Shown here: piece by piece, positions 39,001 through 47,058 of the stretch
Layout: each line of letters starts with the position of its first letter
Numbering within the stretch: position 1 is the first letter of the stretch
From: Bolinopsis microptera
Lineage: Eukaryota; Ctenophora; Tentaculata; Lobata; Bolinopsidae
NCBI RefSeq assembly: GCF_026151205.1
Contig: NC_087077.1
Location: 5,294,483-5,358,482, forward strand
Direction: 5' to 3'
DNA: 64,000 bases
Notes under the pieces: model-generated
The model's input: only the letters and a program-made list of their open reading frames with translations
What the model was told of the DNA's origin: nothing
Databases searched by the model: none
Made by a program: the position numbers and the translations under genes

Positions 39001-42000
39001 GCTGCGAACCTTTTGCGAAGTGTAGCGTCAAAGAGGAGACCCACTTTACTGTCTGCTGAGTTTACTACACTTGGTAAGCAAAGAGAAAATAAGGTTGAGG
39101 AGATGGTTGAGAAGTTGGAGTGAATATGAGGTGAAGCCCAGAAGCCTGGCACTACCATGCTGATAACCAGGTTATCGGATAACCTGGTTATAAGTATGGT
39201 AGTGCCAGGCTTCACCTCATATTCAGACCGTTATCCAGATGATAAGAAGGCAGGAGACAATAAAAGCATCAACGGTTAATGCAGTACGAAGACGATATGG
39301 GTTCATTTTAAACAAATCTTTCTAAATCTCCTAATGATGCTATCAAAAAATTGTTTGTTTTGAAGACTGTTAAAGTGTTAATGTTAAAATATTCTGTGAG
39401 ATTTAAACTCAGAAATTGCAATATTCGGGGAAAAAGTGAAAAATAAAATAGTGGAAGCAGATTCTCGAGTTCATAGTTCATTTTGAGCGGAAGCTAGAAA
39501 ATACGAATAACAAGATACGTACCCTCTGCGACGATACAAGTTGAATAGTGCACTTTCTCAGCAATAGAATAGAGCCCCTCCGCGCCGTGGTATACTGCGT
39601 ACATAGCAGCCATGTTCGCTAACAAAGCCTGAGGAAGGGCAGTGTTCAAACACAGGGAATCATCTTGATTTCTTGTATTAATTAAGTTGATGGTTTAGAC
39701 ACTGAGCTCATTGGAATAATCCCCCCCCCCCCCCCCCCCCCCCCAGTCCAGCATCAGTCTGGAATCCAGACCATTTCGTCGATGTATTACAGCTAAAGCT
39801 GGCAAATTTCCGCATGTGTTTATTAACTGTACGTGATCAGTATACAATGCCCGGACTCCGGTCACGCACACTGTACAGTGTACACGCACAAGGTGGTCAC
39901 GTACACTGAATTTCTACACTGGACACAGATATAATTAAATCATACAGCCTAGCGTTCTTAAGAATATATTATATGTAAGTTCGTGTGTGACTATGTCTTA
40001 ATTGTCGTGTACGAGACCAAGTACGTGCCTAAGTTTGTAACTTGTTACAAAATTAATTAAATCGACTAAATTATGTAAATTTTATGATATTATATTTTTT
40101 AACAAAACCCAAAATTGGGTAGATAAGAGTGTACAGTGTCCAGTGTCTCCTTTTTTCAGGCAAAAGGAAATTATATCAATTTAAATTACTGTTACTGTAC
40201 CCAAACGCAAAATTATACTGAGAATGAAATCGGTCGGTCGCTTTTCCCGTTTGATAATACTGAATACATTAACAAATGAAAGGACAAGTTGAGGTTTCGG
40301 TAAATGATTGGGTCGATCATAATATTATATTATACTAGTGTAACCCGTGCCTACGGCCGAGACTTCACTATAGCAGTTGAATTGCAAAAGTACAAACAGT
40401 GCAAAAGTTAAAACGGTGCAAAAGTATGAACTCGCTTAGTCGAAACCTAATTATGCACCAAAGCTGTAATTATGGGAGCTATAAATGGGGAGAAAAATTG
40501 AAACACTTTAGTATCGCATTTGGGGTACAAATCCATCAACTAGACCACTTACCACCGGCCAAATTTAAAATAATTGCTTATCGGCTTTGTCAAAGTTTTG
40601 TCGAAACTATACCGAAAAAACCAGTCCCATAACTCTAACTGTTTTCTTGATTAGGCCGTTTGGAAATTACACACAGATGTACATACCCACACATATATTG
40701 GGATTAGTAGTATAGAGTGCAGTTAACTTTCCGTTAGCCAGACGACATTAAACTTTCCCCTTCACTATAATATATTTTACAGAGTGGGAGATAAAAACAT
40801 TAATAAAAACATTTGATACACATTATTGTAAAGTATCTAGTTTTTATATTATATCGCAAGGCCAGCCACTTTGACATCGGCAATTTTAATTTTAATTTTG
40901 ATTGTTGATATAAGCGGGATAAAAATGCTTCATTTCATTTCAAATTTACCCTGTATTATTGTTAACAAGTACTCGTCTACACAAACATTGATGTTTGTTT
41001 GAAGTTTACAACTTAATTGTTCTATTTACAGCATACAGTAACACAGTACACAACTGAGTTTATTTTTATCAGGTAAAATAAATTGCCGTTATATTCAAAA
41101 TTCGGGGAACATTCTGGGGTGACTACTAAATTGTCGTTAAACTGACATCTCTCATCAACAAGCGTATTATCTGTGCCAAAAACCATCGTCTCTGAATCTT
41201 AACATGCACATTTAACATTCGGGGAAGATTCTAGTGTGATTACTGAAGGTGTGATCGTTGTCTATTTAATTCTTTACTTTAATGCCGAAGCATCAGATGG
41301 TAAAAGTGTAATAATACCTGAGAAGTACAGGTAAGTCAGTGTAATAATACCTGTGAAGTACAGATGTTGCTGGTAGCCTTGTTCCTCTTGATGTGCTGTT
41401 CCCTTGTTTGTAGAGTTAGTCTGTAAGCTAGACCATCCTCCGCATCCTTCGTTACTCCAATTATACGACCTGGTACAATTATAGTGGTGAGAAATAGATT
41501 GTAATTTAAGTTGTAATTTAAGCTAAGTGTCCTATTGTAAGCAAAATCTTGTTTAGATATTCAATTTGTGTTTAGAAAAACACAGCTTGATCGTAAAATG
41601 GATAGACATTTTAGAAAGCGAGGATTAGGACTCCTCTGACTACATTACATAATATGTTCATTCTGTATCATCCTTAAGAAGTGTACCTTCGTGTAGTTGT
41701 GATAATACTATATAATATTTTAAAACTAAATGAAACTGAAGGATGAGTATTGACAGTAATGATAATGTACCTGGTATGGATCTCTGGAGATTCTTCTTGA
41801 CGCTAAAGAATGCAGCATGAGGACCACCATACCCCAGAGGCACACCAAACCTCTGAGCGCTACCAAAAGCTATGTCAAAGCCGTACTCTCCCGGAGGTTT
41901 GATCATTGTCAGGGCTAGCAGATCAGTTGCGCAAGCTGCCAACGCCTGAACAATAGGGGTATAAGATTACTGTTTGAATCACATTCAAATTATCAAAAAT

Positions 42001-44347
42001 ATGTTATGATGGGCCATTAAATATTTGTCATGATTTTGTAATAATATGATAATATAACTTCTATATCAATACAGGGAATACAATAATACGGGCAGACAAA
42101 ACATACACTTATCATCTCAACTGTCAAACAGCCGAAACTTAATGACCTTGTTTTCTTGGGCAGCTTGGATATACTCAGTGTAATCGATAACTTTTCCATC
42201 AGAGTTGGGGTACTGAAACAACACTCCACAAAGTCCCTTGGTAGCGTAATCGAACGTCTTGTAGTCACCTACTATCACCTGAGAAAGTCATGTGTGATGT
42301 GGAAGTAGAATGGTTTATCCCATTATCTGTGTTAAAATTATGCAAAACTAAGCAAGTAGACTGTATCACAAATAGATAAATTCAGCAACTTTAGAGCTGT
42401 ATTTAAAACATAAATCAAGGTCTGTCATTACCTTTACTCCAAGGTATTTTGCTCTGGTTAGAATTACAGCAAGACTCTGAGGAAAGACGGCTCTATCAAC
42501 GAAAAATTTTGGAACTACTTTTTTCTTCTTCATATTCCTGAAGTGATTTTTCATATTATATTTTGTACAAAAATAATTAGCAAATACGAGTAATCATAAT
42601 AATTAACTGCAGTTCCAATTTCCAAATAAGCCATAAAAGTTATAAAGGCAACTTGGTCGTTTAGCTCCGGACAGTCTATGCAACGTCTATGCAACGTCCA
42701 TGCAACAACAAAAGAACCGTCTATGCAACGTCTATGCAACGTCCCTGCACAATGAACACTCTATGCACACTCCCTGCACGGTCAGTCTATGCAACGTCTA
42801 TGCAACGTCTATGCAACGTCCCTGCACAGTACCATATGAACACCGGCTACTAGCCGGCTACTAGCCGGCTAGTAGCCACTTTTGTAATAACAGCTCCTCA
42901 ACTTCACATTACCTACCGGCTACTAACCGGCACTTGAAAAGTGGTCACTAGCCGGCTACTAACCGGCTACTAGCCGGCTAGTGACCACAAAGTGGCTACT
43001 AACCGGCTACTAAGCGGTCACTAGCCGGCTATTAGCCGAGCTCTAAAGCAGACCTACTAGTAGCCGGTTCCAAACCGGCTACTAGCCGGCACTTAGAAAG
43101 CGGTCACTAGCCGCTTTAGAGCTCGGCTAATAGCCGGCTAGTGACCGCTTAGTAGCCGGTTAGTAGCCACTTTGTGGTCACTAGCCGGCTAGTAGCCGGT
43201 TAGTAGCCGGCTAGTGACCACTTTTCAAGTGCCGGTTAGTAGCCGGTTGTTAATGTGAAGTTGAGGAGCTGTTATTACAAAAGTGGCTACTAGCCGGCTA
43301 GTAGCCGGCTAGTAGCCGGCTAGTAGCCGGTGTTCATATGGTACTGTGCAGGGACGTTGCATAGACGTTGCATAGACGTTGCATAGACGTTGCATAGACT
43401 GACCGTGCAGGGAGTGTGCATAGAGTGTTCATTGTGCAGGGACGTTGCATAGACGTTGCATAGACGGTTCTTTTGTTGTTGCACGGACGTTGCATAGACG
43501 TTGCATAGACTGTCCGGAGCTAAACGACCAACTTCCCGTTATAAACAAAAAAAAAAGGTTTTTTTTTTTAAGTATTCAATTTAACCTGTAACACAGTGCC
43601 ATTGCTTCGGCAGCAGCTGTTGCTTCATCCAGTAAACTAGCATTTGCAATTGGAAGACCGGTCATATCAGACACCATGGTTTGGAAATTTATGAGACTCT
43701 CCATCCGACCTTGTGCAATTTCAGCTTGGTAAGGTGTATAGCTCGTGTACCTAAAAATGAGTATAAAATCAGAATATTTAACAAATACAATATACATAGT
43801 ATTTCCTATGCGAGCGATAATTAATCACAAGGTAAAATGTAATATACTAAATTATGATATAAAAGGGCCCTGACACAAGCATACACACAAGTTCAATAAA
43901 GCCTGCAAGGTACTCTTACCAGCCAGGATTTTCGAGGATGTTCCTCACAATGGGTGGAGGAACTTTGGAGTCATAATATCCCATTCCTATGTAGTTCCTA
44001 AAGACTTTGTTCTTAGCAGCAATCTTGTTGACACGTCTTGCTAATTCCAGCTCACTCATTGGCTCAGATACATTGAGGTCTCTTTCATCAAGAATATCTT
44101 CAGGCACAGTTTTTCTTGTTAGCTCATCCAAACTTTCGACTCCAATGTACTTGAGCATTTCTTCTACTTCAGCTTTATTTGGACCAATGTGTCGACGAGA
44201 AAAGTCTTCAATAACAGGTAGGGTATCCCTTTTTCCAGAACTAAGGGAACTTGTTAATTTTGTAGATGGCCAGGAAGAGGATTTTTGACATGTCTGTACC
44301 ACATTGAGATTCCAGGATGGCAAGCGCTTTAGAGTGAGCCTTAACAT
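15923..44347 (-). CDS. GLDC: Glycine dehydrogenase (decarboxylating), mitochondrial P-protein, 21 exons
   Basis: PLP-dependent P-protein of the mitochondrial glycine cleavage system. It decarboxylates glycine and passes the aminomethyl group to the H-protein lipoyl arm. Exons, 5' to 3': 44347-43920, 43750-43586, 42537-42432, 42278-42147, 41945-41771, 41469-41351, 39628-39523, 37949-37801, 37548-37471, 35351-35227, 21707-21527, 20673-20527, 19872-19756, 19373-19294, 19157-19088, 18800-18688, 18522-18339, 18092-17924, 16805-16698, 16381-16236, 16090-15923 (stop TAA). Every intron is GT-AG and all phases agree, giving 3066 nt (1021 aa; human 1020). The N-terminus is Arg/Ser-rich like a mitochondrial presequence and is followed by SRRHIGPN. 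Family motifs include [85 protein letters not shown] (predicted PLP Lys746) and HGGGGPG. One oddity is that the usually conserved FHAPTMSWPV reads [10 protein letters not shown]. For exon 10 I chose the acceptor that restores the human spacing; another AG lies 18 nt downstream in frame. Confidence 0.96.
16806..17050. repeat. G-rich minisatellite built around a GLDC 3' splice site
   Basis: About nine units share the core TTAGCTTTTAGCTGTTA followed by runs of G with T or C interruptions (unit about 25-30 bp). The array starts at the acceptor of GLDC exon 19. On the transcribed (minus) strand each unit reads CCCCCTAACAG, the same string as the real acceptor that precedes exon 19. The array therefore supplies a row of candidate polypyrimidine-AG sites upstream of the true one. 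Confidence 0.85.
17133..17347. mobile_element. MITE-like element, 215 bp with 32-bp TIRs
   Basis: The segment 17133-17164 is the reverse complement of 17316-17347 with one mismatch. The core is AGTTGGGGACGAAGTGAGAG. The interior holds AAACGTCGACAA-type motifs twice and no coding region. It lies in intron 18 of GLDC. No target duplication beyond a possible TA is clear, so the superfamily is left open. Confidence 0.75.
20090..20525. repeat. 9-bp satellite, about 48 copies, abutting a splice donor
   Basis: The unit ATAATTAAC repeats without visible interruption for about 435 bp. On the minus strand it reads TATGTTAAT, and the array begins at the first bases of GLDC intron 12 (donor GTATGTTAAT, intron starts at 20526). 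The open frame through it, Met-Leu-Ile repeated, is a by-product of the 9-bp unit and is not a gene. Confidence 0.95.
21400..21522. repeat. 15-bp minisatellite at the donor of GLDC intron 11
   Basis: Six to seven copies of TGCTAGCATTATGAC and variants (TGTTAGCATAATGTC, TGCTAGCATTTGTCC) start within about five bases of the exon 11 donor at 21526. The intron stays open in the GLDC frame for 68 codons (down to 21323), so retention would append Ala-Ser-Ser-His-Asn-type repeats before a stop. The ORF is more likely a consequence of the 15-bp unit than selected coding sequence. Confidence 0.8.
22700..22882 (-). pseudogene. C-terminal Cys-rich (CXC-like) tail of a lost transposon ORF
   Basis: The last 60 codons of an ORF end in a stop at 22700. 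They show the pattern C-x-C-x4-C-x3-C-x4-AG-x2-C-x3-C-x2-C-x3-C, close to the CXC/tesmin-type zinc module (KSGC...[10 protein letters not shown]...C) found at the ends of several eukaryotic transposon proteins. Upstream sequence is not open, so the rest of the protein is gone. Because it lies between the TIRs it is probably a relic of the transposon's own protein. Family assignment rests on the cysteine spacing only. Confidence 0.45.
23199..24893 (-). pseudogene. Internally deleted LINE (jockey/CR1-like) inside the TIR element
   Basis: Read on the minus strand, 24878-24378 is the start of an AP-endonuclease domain ([34 protein letters not shown]). It jumps over the GDFN region straight to a SDHD motif. 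Sequence similar to the linker before the reverse transcriptase follows down to about 24160. It then joins directly to the extreme C-terminal part (24154-23543; [39 protein letters not shown]). The catalytic RT palm is missing. The 3' end is tandemly duplicated with a 261-bp period (23199-23459 and 23460-23720, almost identical), so the duplication is recent. Confidence 0.8.
26419..26447. repeat. Perfect 11-bp hairpin in GLDC intron 10
   Basis: AACGCATATCT (26419-26429) pairs exactly with AGATATGCGTT (26437-26447) around a 7-nt loop. No poly-T or gene boundary is nearby, and the role is unknown. Confidence 0.8.
26651..26730. repeat. GTACATT tandem and inverted repeats
   Basis: Four to five copies of TGTACATTG in a row are followed by inverted copies (GTACAATGTAC) and ATGTACTA repeats. 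This is simple low-complexity sequence within GLDC intron 10. Confidence 0.7.
26830..27011. mobile_element. Small TIR element, family A, copy 1
   Basis: ACCTTACGAGACAT at 26830 is matched by its exact complement ending at 27011. The interior (CCATATTTTC, ACCAAAATTT) is related to the next element at 27470-28052. There is no coding capacity and no clear target duplication. Confidence 0.6.
27470..28052. mobile_element. Small TIR element, family A, composite copy
   Basis: ACCTTACAAGAC at 27470 is matched by GTCTTGTAAGGT ending at 28052. A 65-70-bp block containing CGCCATATTTTCGGACCGCC and AAAATTTCGGTCGTCG occurs near both ends in the same orientation (27496-27567 and 27956-28020), with about 390 bp of unrelated sequence between. 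This looks like two copies that share outer ends, or one copy enlarged by an insertion. Confidence 0.6.
28681..29330 (-). pseudogene. Decayed non-LTR reverse transcriptase fragment
   Basis: On the minus strand pieces of one reverse transcriptase follow in order. [17 protein letters not shown] is at about 29270-29320. Next come [23 protein letters not shown] with the FVDD catalytic box and [23 protein letters not shown]. The C-terminal part (29088-28681) has DFTYLGSRI and [12 protein letters not shown]...[18 protein letters not shown]. At least two frameshifts and an in-frame stop separate them. The TYLGS...LLYGSETW...RMLRMALN signature is that of RTE/jockey-type LINE proteins. It ends about 110 bp before the GPCR start codon. 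Confidence 0.8.
29438..30412 (+). CDS. Intronless class A (rhodopsin-like) GPCR, orphan
   Basis: A 324-residue, seven-helix receptor in one exon, predicted at the plasma membrane. The N-terminus has NNT/NTT glycosylation sequons at residues 4-7. Class A landmarks are present: GN in helix 1 (N44), D71 in helix 2, Cys100 at the top of helix 3 with a Cys175-Cys176 pair in the second extracellular loop, and NPCLY in helix 7 (299-303). Two motifs deviate: the DRY position reads S-T-R (123-125) and the helix 6 CWxP reads CNLP (249-252). The gene lies in GLDC intron 10, antisense to GLDC. Nine bases before the ATG is an acceptor-like TAATCTCAG, so a 5' non-coding exon is possible. Intronless receptors of this type are common in expanded invertebrate GPCR families. 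The ligand is unknown. Confidence 0.88.
   Translation: MAMNNTTEAEFANFVVFVPGSNKAIDRTIGGILILCMIIGITGNISSFIFFWRQRLSIFPHRLYLIVSGVDICTSIAGFPVVAVLFNGRLPVLFSNYVVCGAWTLTFNFLQRFSMFMVLIVSSTRTIAILMPFNHVHKRAALSACGCFGIYLLTVDSVYLGLGEVSFVFWSPGGCCGLAPTGDPGGLTWSIYIMQLLVIVFAISLIVFVSLFLSSAVLLRKSSNRIEGERKARRGSVTIAIFTTVFLFCNLPLFSIQLIDSCLTWFKLDRSFFDRSPFVMWYGWLLSHHFFTTLNTALNPCLYHLRMKCHVMNFVLFKQSSSSV
31451..32752 (-). CDS. UNC93-like / MFS-type multi-pass membrane protein
   Basis: A 433-residue single-exon protein with about 11-12 hydrophobic segments and short loops, the architecture of a major facilitator-type transporter. The first half resembles UNC93 proteins: a short N-terminus into helix 1, then [20 protein letters not shown], a second helix ending in basic RRFLGYKS, and a [20 protein letters not shown] segment. 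There is one cytosol-like basic/acidic stretch after helix 6 (about residues 190-230). The assignment is by general pattern, and another MFS family is possible. It lies in GLDC intron 10 on the same strand as GLDC and converges on the GPCR gene, leaving about 1 kb between their stops. An AATAAA (minus strand) occurs near 31090. Confidence 0.6.
   Translation of the reverse strand: MSCIRVEIWNISVVSIISLLILTALTPALSVLNSALEDSGISAKLGYLTSSLFFVVTIPASLSVPLLRRFLGYKSLIVGTTFLHSGLYVGMIVLKEYAVMIGVVITGLADGVVQVVCQDYVTSISRIENIERNLSYFLLVGNLSGVVGSVINIACLDDSGSLDTTTRIRIYGTCVGVTVLASLLGLFLLRRIIAQPVTEEFSVSSRLVDSFRSIEETDRRSFRVRLACLCREPAARDLLLTNAVAGLLFSYTISFVTAVNNTYHDVSLIPEVGLISGVFTVVASATFYKMVQVFSYRTMVHLFTWLNYVWLFLLLAVFPGDSFQSDFISQAPIVAAGDWVVYVIALLSGLSITYTMVLSIVTVGRIAGCNQVMHGMKPDVAFALQSVVFSSSLAVFNAITPYVSLYVLVLITFGGLLVQYYCYLNNLLHYMNN
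33061..33089. repeat. (CT)n microsatellite
   Basis: About 29 bp of uninterrupted CT dinucleotide within GLDC intron 10. Confidence 0.95.
33115..35094. other. GLDC intron 10 sequence without recognised features
   Basis: AT-rich intron sequence between the UNC93-like gene and the exon 10 donor repeat. I saw short (CA)n and (TA)n runs near 34100-34400 and no coding region, RNA gene or TIR element. Confidence 0.5.
35095..35217. repeat. TTTG/TCTG simple repeat beside a splice donor
   Basis: Irregular tandem TGTTTGTCTG and TTTG units extend over about 120 bp and stop about 10 bp from the donor of GLDC intron 10 (intron starts at 35226, minus strand). Confidence 0.9.
36473..37040. repeat. 26-bp minisatellite, about 20 copies, GLDC intron 9
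   Basis: The unit combines the palindrome CTACTAGTAG with two to three copies of GATTAG. Many units are identical. Variants replace GGATTAGG with GGAGTAGG or change the loop of the palindrome. The array fills about a quarter of intron 9. It resembles neither a telomeric repeat nor a coding repeat. Confidence 0.92.
38168..38204. promoter_or_regulatory. Tandem CACGTG + TGACGTCA composite sites
   Basis: CACGTGGTGTGACGTCA occurs twice with a 20-bp period (38168-38184 and 38188-38204). CACGTG is the E-box/G-box for bHLH factors and TGACGTCA is the full CRE for CREB/ATF-type bZIP factors. It lies in GLDC intron 7. This may be an intronic enhancer or a short tandem duplication. Confidence 0.4.
39121..39225. 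repeat. Near-perfect 105-bp palindrome
   Basis: The left arm (39121-39176) and right arm (39177-39225) are complementary apart from a 6-7-nt bulge in the left arm and a few mismatches. The outer 16 bases, TGAATATGAGGTGAAG and its complement, match exactly. The centre is ACCAGGTTATC/GGATAACCTGGT. Located in GLDC intron 7. Confidence 0.9.
39721..39744. repeat. Poly-C tract (24 C)
   Basis: Uninterrupted run of 24 C in GLDC intron 6. Comparable poly-G tracts occur at 15021-15039 and 63671-63690. Confidence 0.95.
41306..41363. repeat. Duplicated splice donor of GLDC exon 6
   Basis: A segment of about 25 bp spanning the last bases of exon 6 and its donor (about 41339-41363) is repeated 33 bp downstream in the intron (41306-41330). 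On the minus strand both copies read CTGTACTTC(A/T)CAG followed by GTATTATTACAC. Using the second donor would keep phase (33 nt) but read CAC TGA, a premature stop. Confidence 0.8.
42640..43545. repeat. 0.9-kb imperfect palindrome filling GLDC intron 2
   Basis: The left arm, about 42640-43050, is mirrored by about 43113-43545. The outer segment GGTCGTTTAGCTCCGGAC and its complement match exactly. Each arm consists of TCTATGCAACG tandem repeats followed by CTAGCCGGCTA-type repeats. The inner arm end, GCGGTCACTAGCCGGCTA and onward, pairs exactly with its mate, and the centre is near 43082. The whole intron is 1048 bp. It leaves about 100 bp before the exon 3 acceptor and 40 bp after the exon 2 donor. 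Confidence 0.9.
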
Positions 44348-45360
44348 GACCTAGGCCTTTGGGAATCAATGTTAGTTTATATTGTAATTAACTATTAATT
44401 AACTAATGATAATAATAAATTATATTACAATAATGACATGATGATATCACATTGCATGTCATGGCAGTTAATGATATTCTACATTCCTTAAATGACATAA
44501 TATATAAATGGTTCCAATATACAAAGAGAAATAAATAAGGATATATAAACCAGGGTCACCTAAAGTTAAAAATTTAATAACGTTTGACTGTTCACTACAT
44601 AAGCCAGATGTTGACAATTTTAGGTACTCACCTACCTCCTCATTACACATGTCAGATACAGTATATATACATTCAATTAAATCAAGTGGTGCAATTGGCA
44701 GAGCACAATCAAATTTTAAGTGTTGCAATTGGCAGAGCACAATTCATTGCTACCAACAATTTTTTCAAAAAACATTTTACAAAACATATGATCTACTCCA
44801 TTATATTTGATGATGAAAATCATTTAAAAATAACTGGCTACAATGAGCATTTTAATAACAATAAATAGTAGAGATCAAAAACTTTAATTTCCAATAGAGA
44901 AAATTATAGAAACACACCTAACAAATTTTACCCTGTTAATAGCTATTAAAAAACATTAATAGTTTCGTATAAAAATTATGATCTAAACAATTACTACCCT
45001 TCAAAAATTGATAAAAATGTTTATGTAACAAAATATTTGACTTTACCAGTCTCTTGACGTTTCAAAATGAAACTGAGGTTGAAGATGCAGTTACAAAAGG
45101 CCACTGGTTCTTAATGGTTACTGAAACAAACGTTATCCAAAATAAAAGTTCTAAAGCAGTCCATATCTGCTTTCCTGTGAACTGAACAGCTCAAATAGAA
45201 AAACTCATTCCCTTGTTATTACAACAATATTTAGTTTAAAGGTGATTGTTTTCAAATAAACATAGTCCAATTACACTATACTACACTTCAATATGCTTGT
45301 TATTTAATACTTTATCATAATAGTAGCAAAATTAGCAAAATTAAATGGTATAATAAAGCC
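44348..45360. other. Upstream flank and presumptive promoter side of GLDC
   Basis: No ORF of interest. About 340 bp upstream of the GLDC start codon a 20-bp segment, TGCAATTGGCAGAGCACAAT, is repeated with a 34-bp period (44690-44709 and 44724-44743), near a TATATATA stretch at 44661. This may be promoter material, but no core promoter can be fixed. Confidence 0.35.
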
Positions 45361-45850
45361 TTATCTTTTCGAAAGATTTATCTTCCGCTTAAGATTTAAC
45401 CCCTCGCTTTCTACAATTTTAACACACACACTTATAAATATATCGTCCCTTGAACAGTTCAGTATGATGGAGCCCTGCTCAGTTGCTAGATCGACTATGG
45501 GCCTACCGCTGTTGCACAGGGTGATGATTCGTTCCGCTTGACATTGTAGATTTGTGTCCACAAGCTCACAACTTGATAGTAGGTGCAGTGCTGTTTGCTC
45601 ATCCGAGCCACAGATGCACAGCGGAGAGGCCGCTGCTCTGTCAACTCTGAAGAGAAACGAGTTCAGTAGATTGTTCTTGTACATGAGACTCATAACCAAT
45701 ACTTCCACTTCGCGGCTCACTCCAAAGGGGATGGGAAGGGGGTTGCAGGAGACTCTTGGAATATCAGACCATCCTTCCATAAGTAGTAGGTTTTGTAGAC
45801 TTTCTTGCCAAAGTAGTGAAACAAATTTTTTTTAGTGAAACAAATTTAAA
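45361..45850 (-). pseudogene. 3' end fragment of a LINE ORF2
   Basis: The minus-strand frame carries the C-terminal zinc-knuckle region typical of non-LTR retrotransposon ORF2: NSFLFRVDRAAASPLCICGSDEQTALHLLSSC, i.e. C-x-C...H-x4-C. No reverse transcriptase domain precedes it, as the frame opens only at about 45835, so this is a 5'-truncated copy. It lies about 1 kb upstream of GLDC on the same strand. Confidence 0.7.
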
Positions 45851-46950
45851 ATTTTATCCTTTATTTTACAATCATAATATAATAATATTTATAAGCCTCC
45901 GTTTTGAAAGTTTTAAATTTTAATACATTCACATTTCTATTTAAAATCCAATTTTATGTTCAAGTCAATAACTGGCCGCCAAAGCCGCGCATTCTTGAAA
46001 ACAGGATTAACTTGATTATAGTTATACGACTATGTAAATTTAAAACTATCCGTGGTTTTTTCTTTAAAATAAATAAGTTATAATTTTACCTAAGTCCAAA
46101 GCCAGCTTTGAAAAATTTACTATTAAATCTAATCATAATATATCGTCAACTTTAAATATTTACAATGCAACAATTCATTAATCTGTAAACACGCGTACTC
46201 CAGCCCCTAAACGCATAAATTGTTATGCGGCGCGGCTCAAGCCGCGCACGCACGTATTATTTTATACTGTTTGCTTTCTAATAAATATCGTGCCAATGTG
46301 TACGTCTAAATTGTAAACGTTCATGTTTTGTGTAAAGTGAATCCAATTGGGACTAGTGACAAGGATAAGGACCCAAGTGCCTGTACGGCTTTTTCGGACC
46401 CCTGTGGACCACTACTCTTGAAATCACTCTACAACATTGAACATTTATATCTACTACGTCATTTGGCAATTATTGTCATTAATCTAACTTTCTAATTAAT
46501 TGCCGAGGGGGAAGAGTAAACGCTTCACATTAAAATTCAATATACAAAATTCAAAACCATCAATACGGTATTAAATATTATGGACAAATCTATAGATCTA
46601 TTTCGTAGTCATATATTCACATGATTTGCTTTATATTATCTTAATACTGTAATGAAGTACAGTAGGATTTGTGTTTCGAGAAAGAAAGGTTGCGGTCAAA
46701 TTATTAACAAAAGTAAACAAAAGTCCATCAGGGACTCCGTGGAGTCGAAAAAGGTACACGGCCGCTGTCTGGTGCTGCTAGGCATTTATTGATCAAGATG
46801 TTTTATTGTATTGATTTATAATGATTATATTGTTCGTGACTAATCAAGTTCTAAGTGGAGGTAAAAAGTGCTGCTTAAGATACTTCGTCATATCATGTCC
46901 AGTATAATGATTAAGATAGTATACAATGCAGTTTTAGTAGTTGACCCATA
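45851..46950. other. Non-coding gap
   Basis: AT-rich sequence with a few GCCGCGC spots near 45980 and 46230. No ORF, RNA gene or repeat unit was recognised. Confidence 0.45.
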
Positions 46951-47058
46951 CAGTTAAGTCCGTCATAACTCACAATCGTTAAGTCGTCGGTCAATTGTCA
47001 AAGTCGTTGTGTGTTTATTCGTTGAGATAGCAGTAAGATAAGTAGCTCTGTGAATTGC

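Noticed and set aside
40330-40632. GTGTAACCCGTGCCTACGG motif followed by a 77-codon ORF
   Set aside because: The motif resembles transposon-end sequences seen in other animals, but no second end or copy is present and the ORF has no domain.
43005-43160. Possible CRISPR-like array in the CTAGCCGG repeats
   Set aside because: No spacers, the units are adjacent and palindromic, and the context is a eukaryotic intron.
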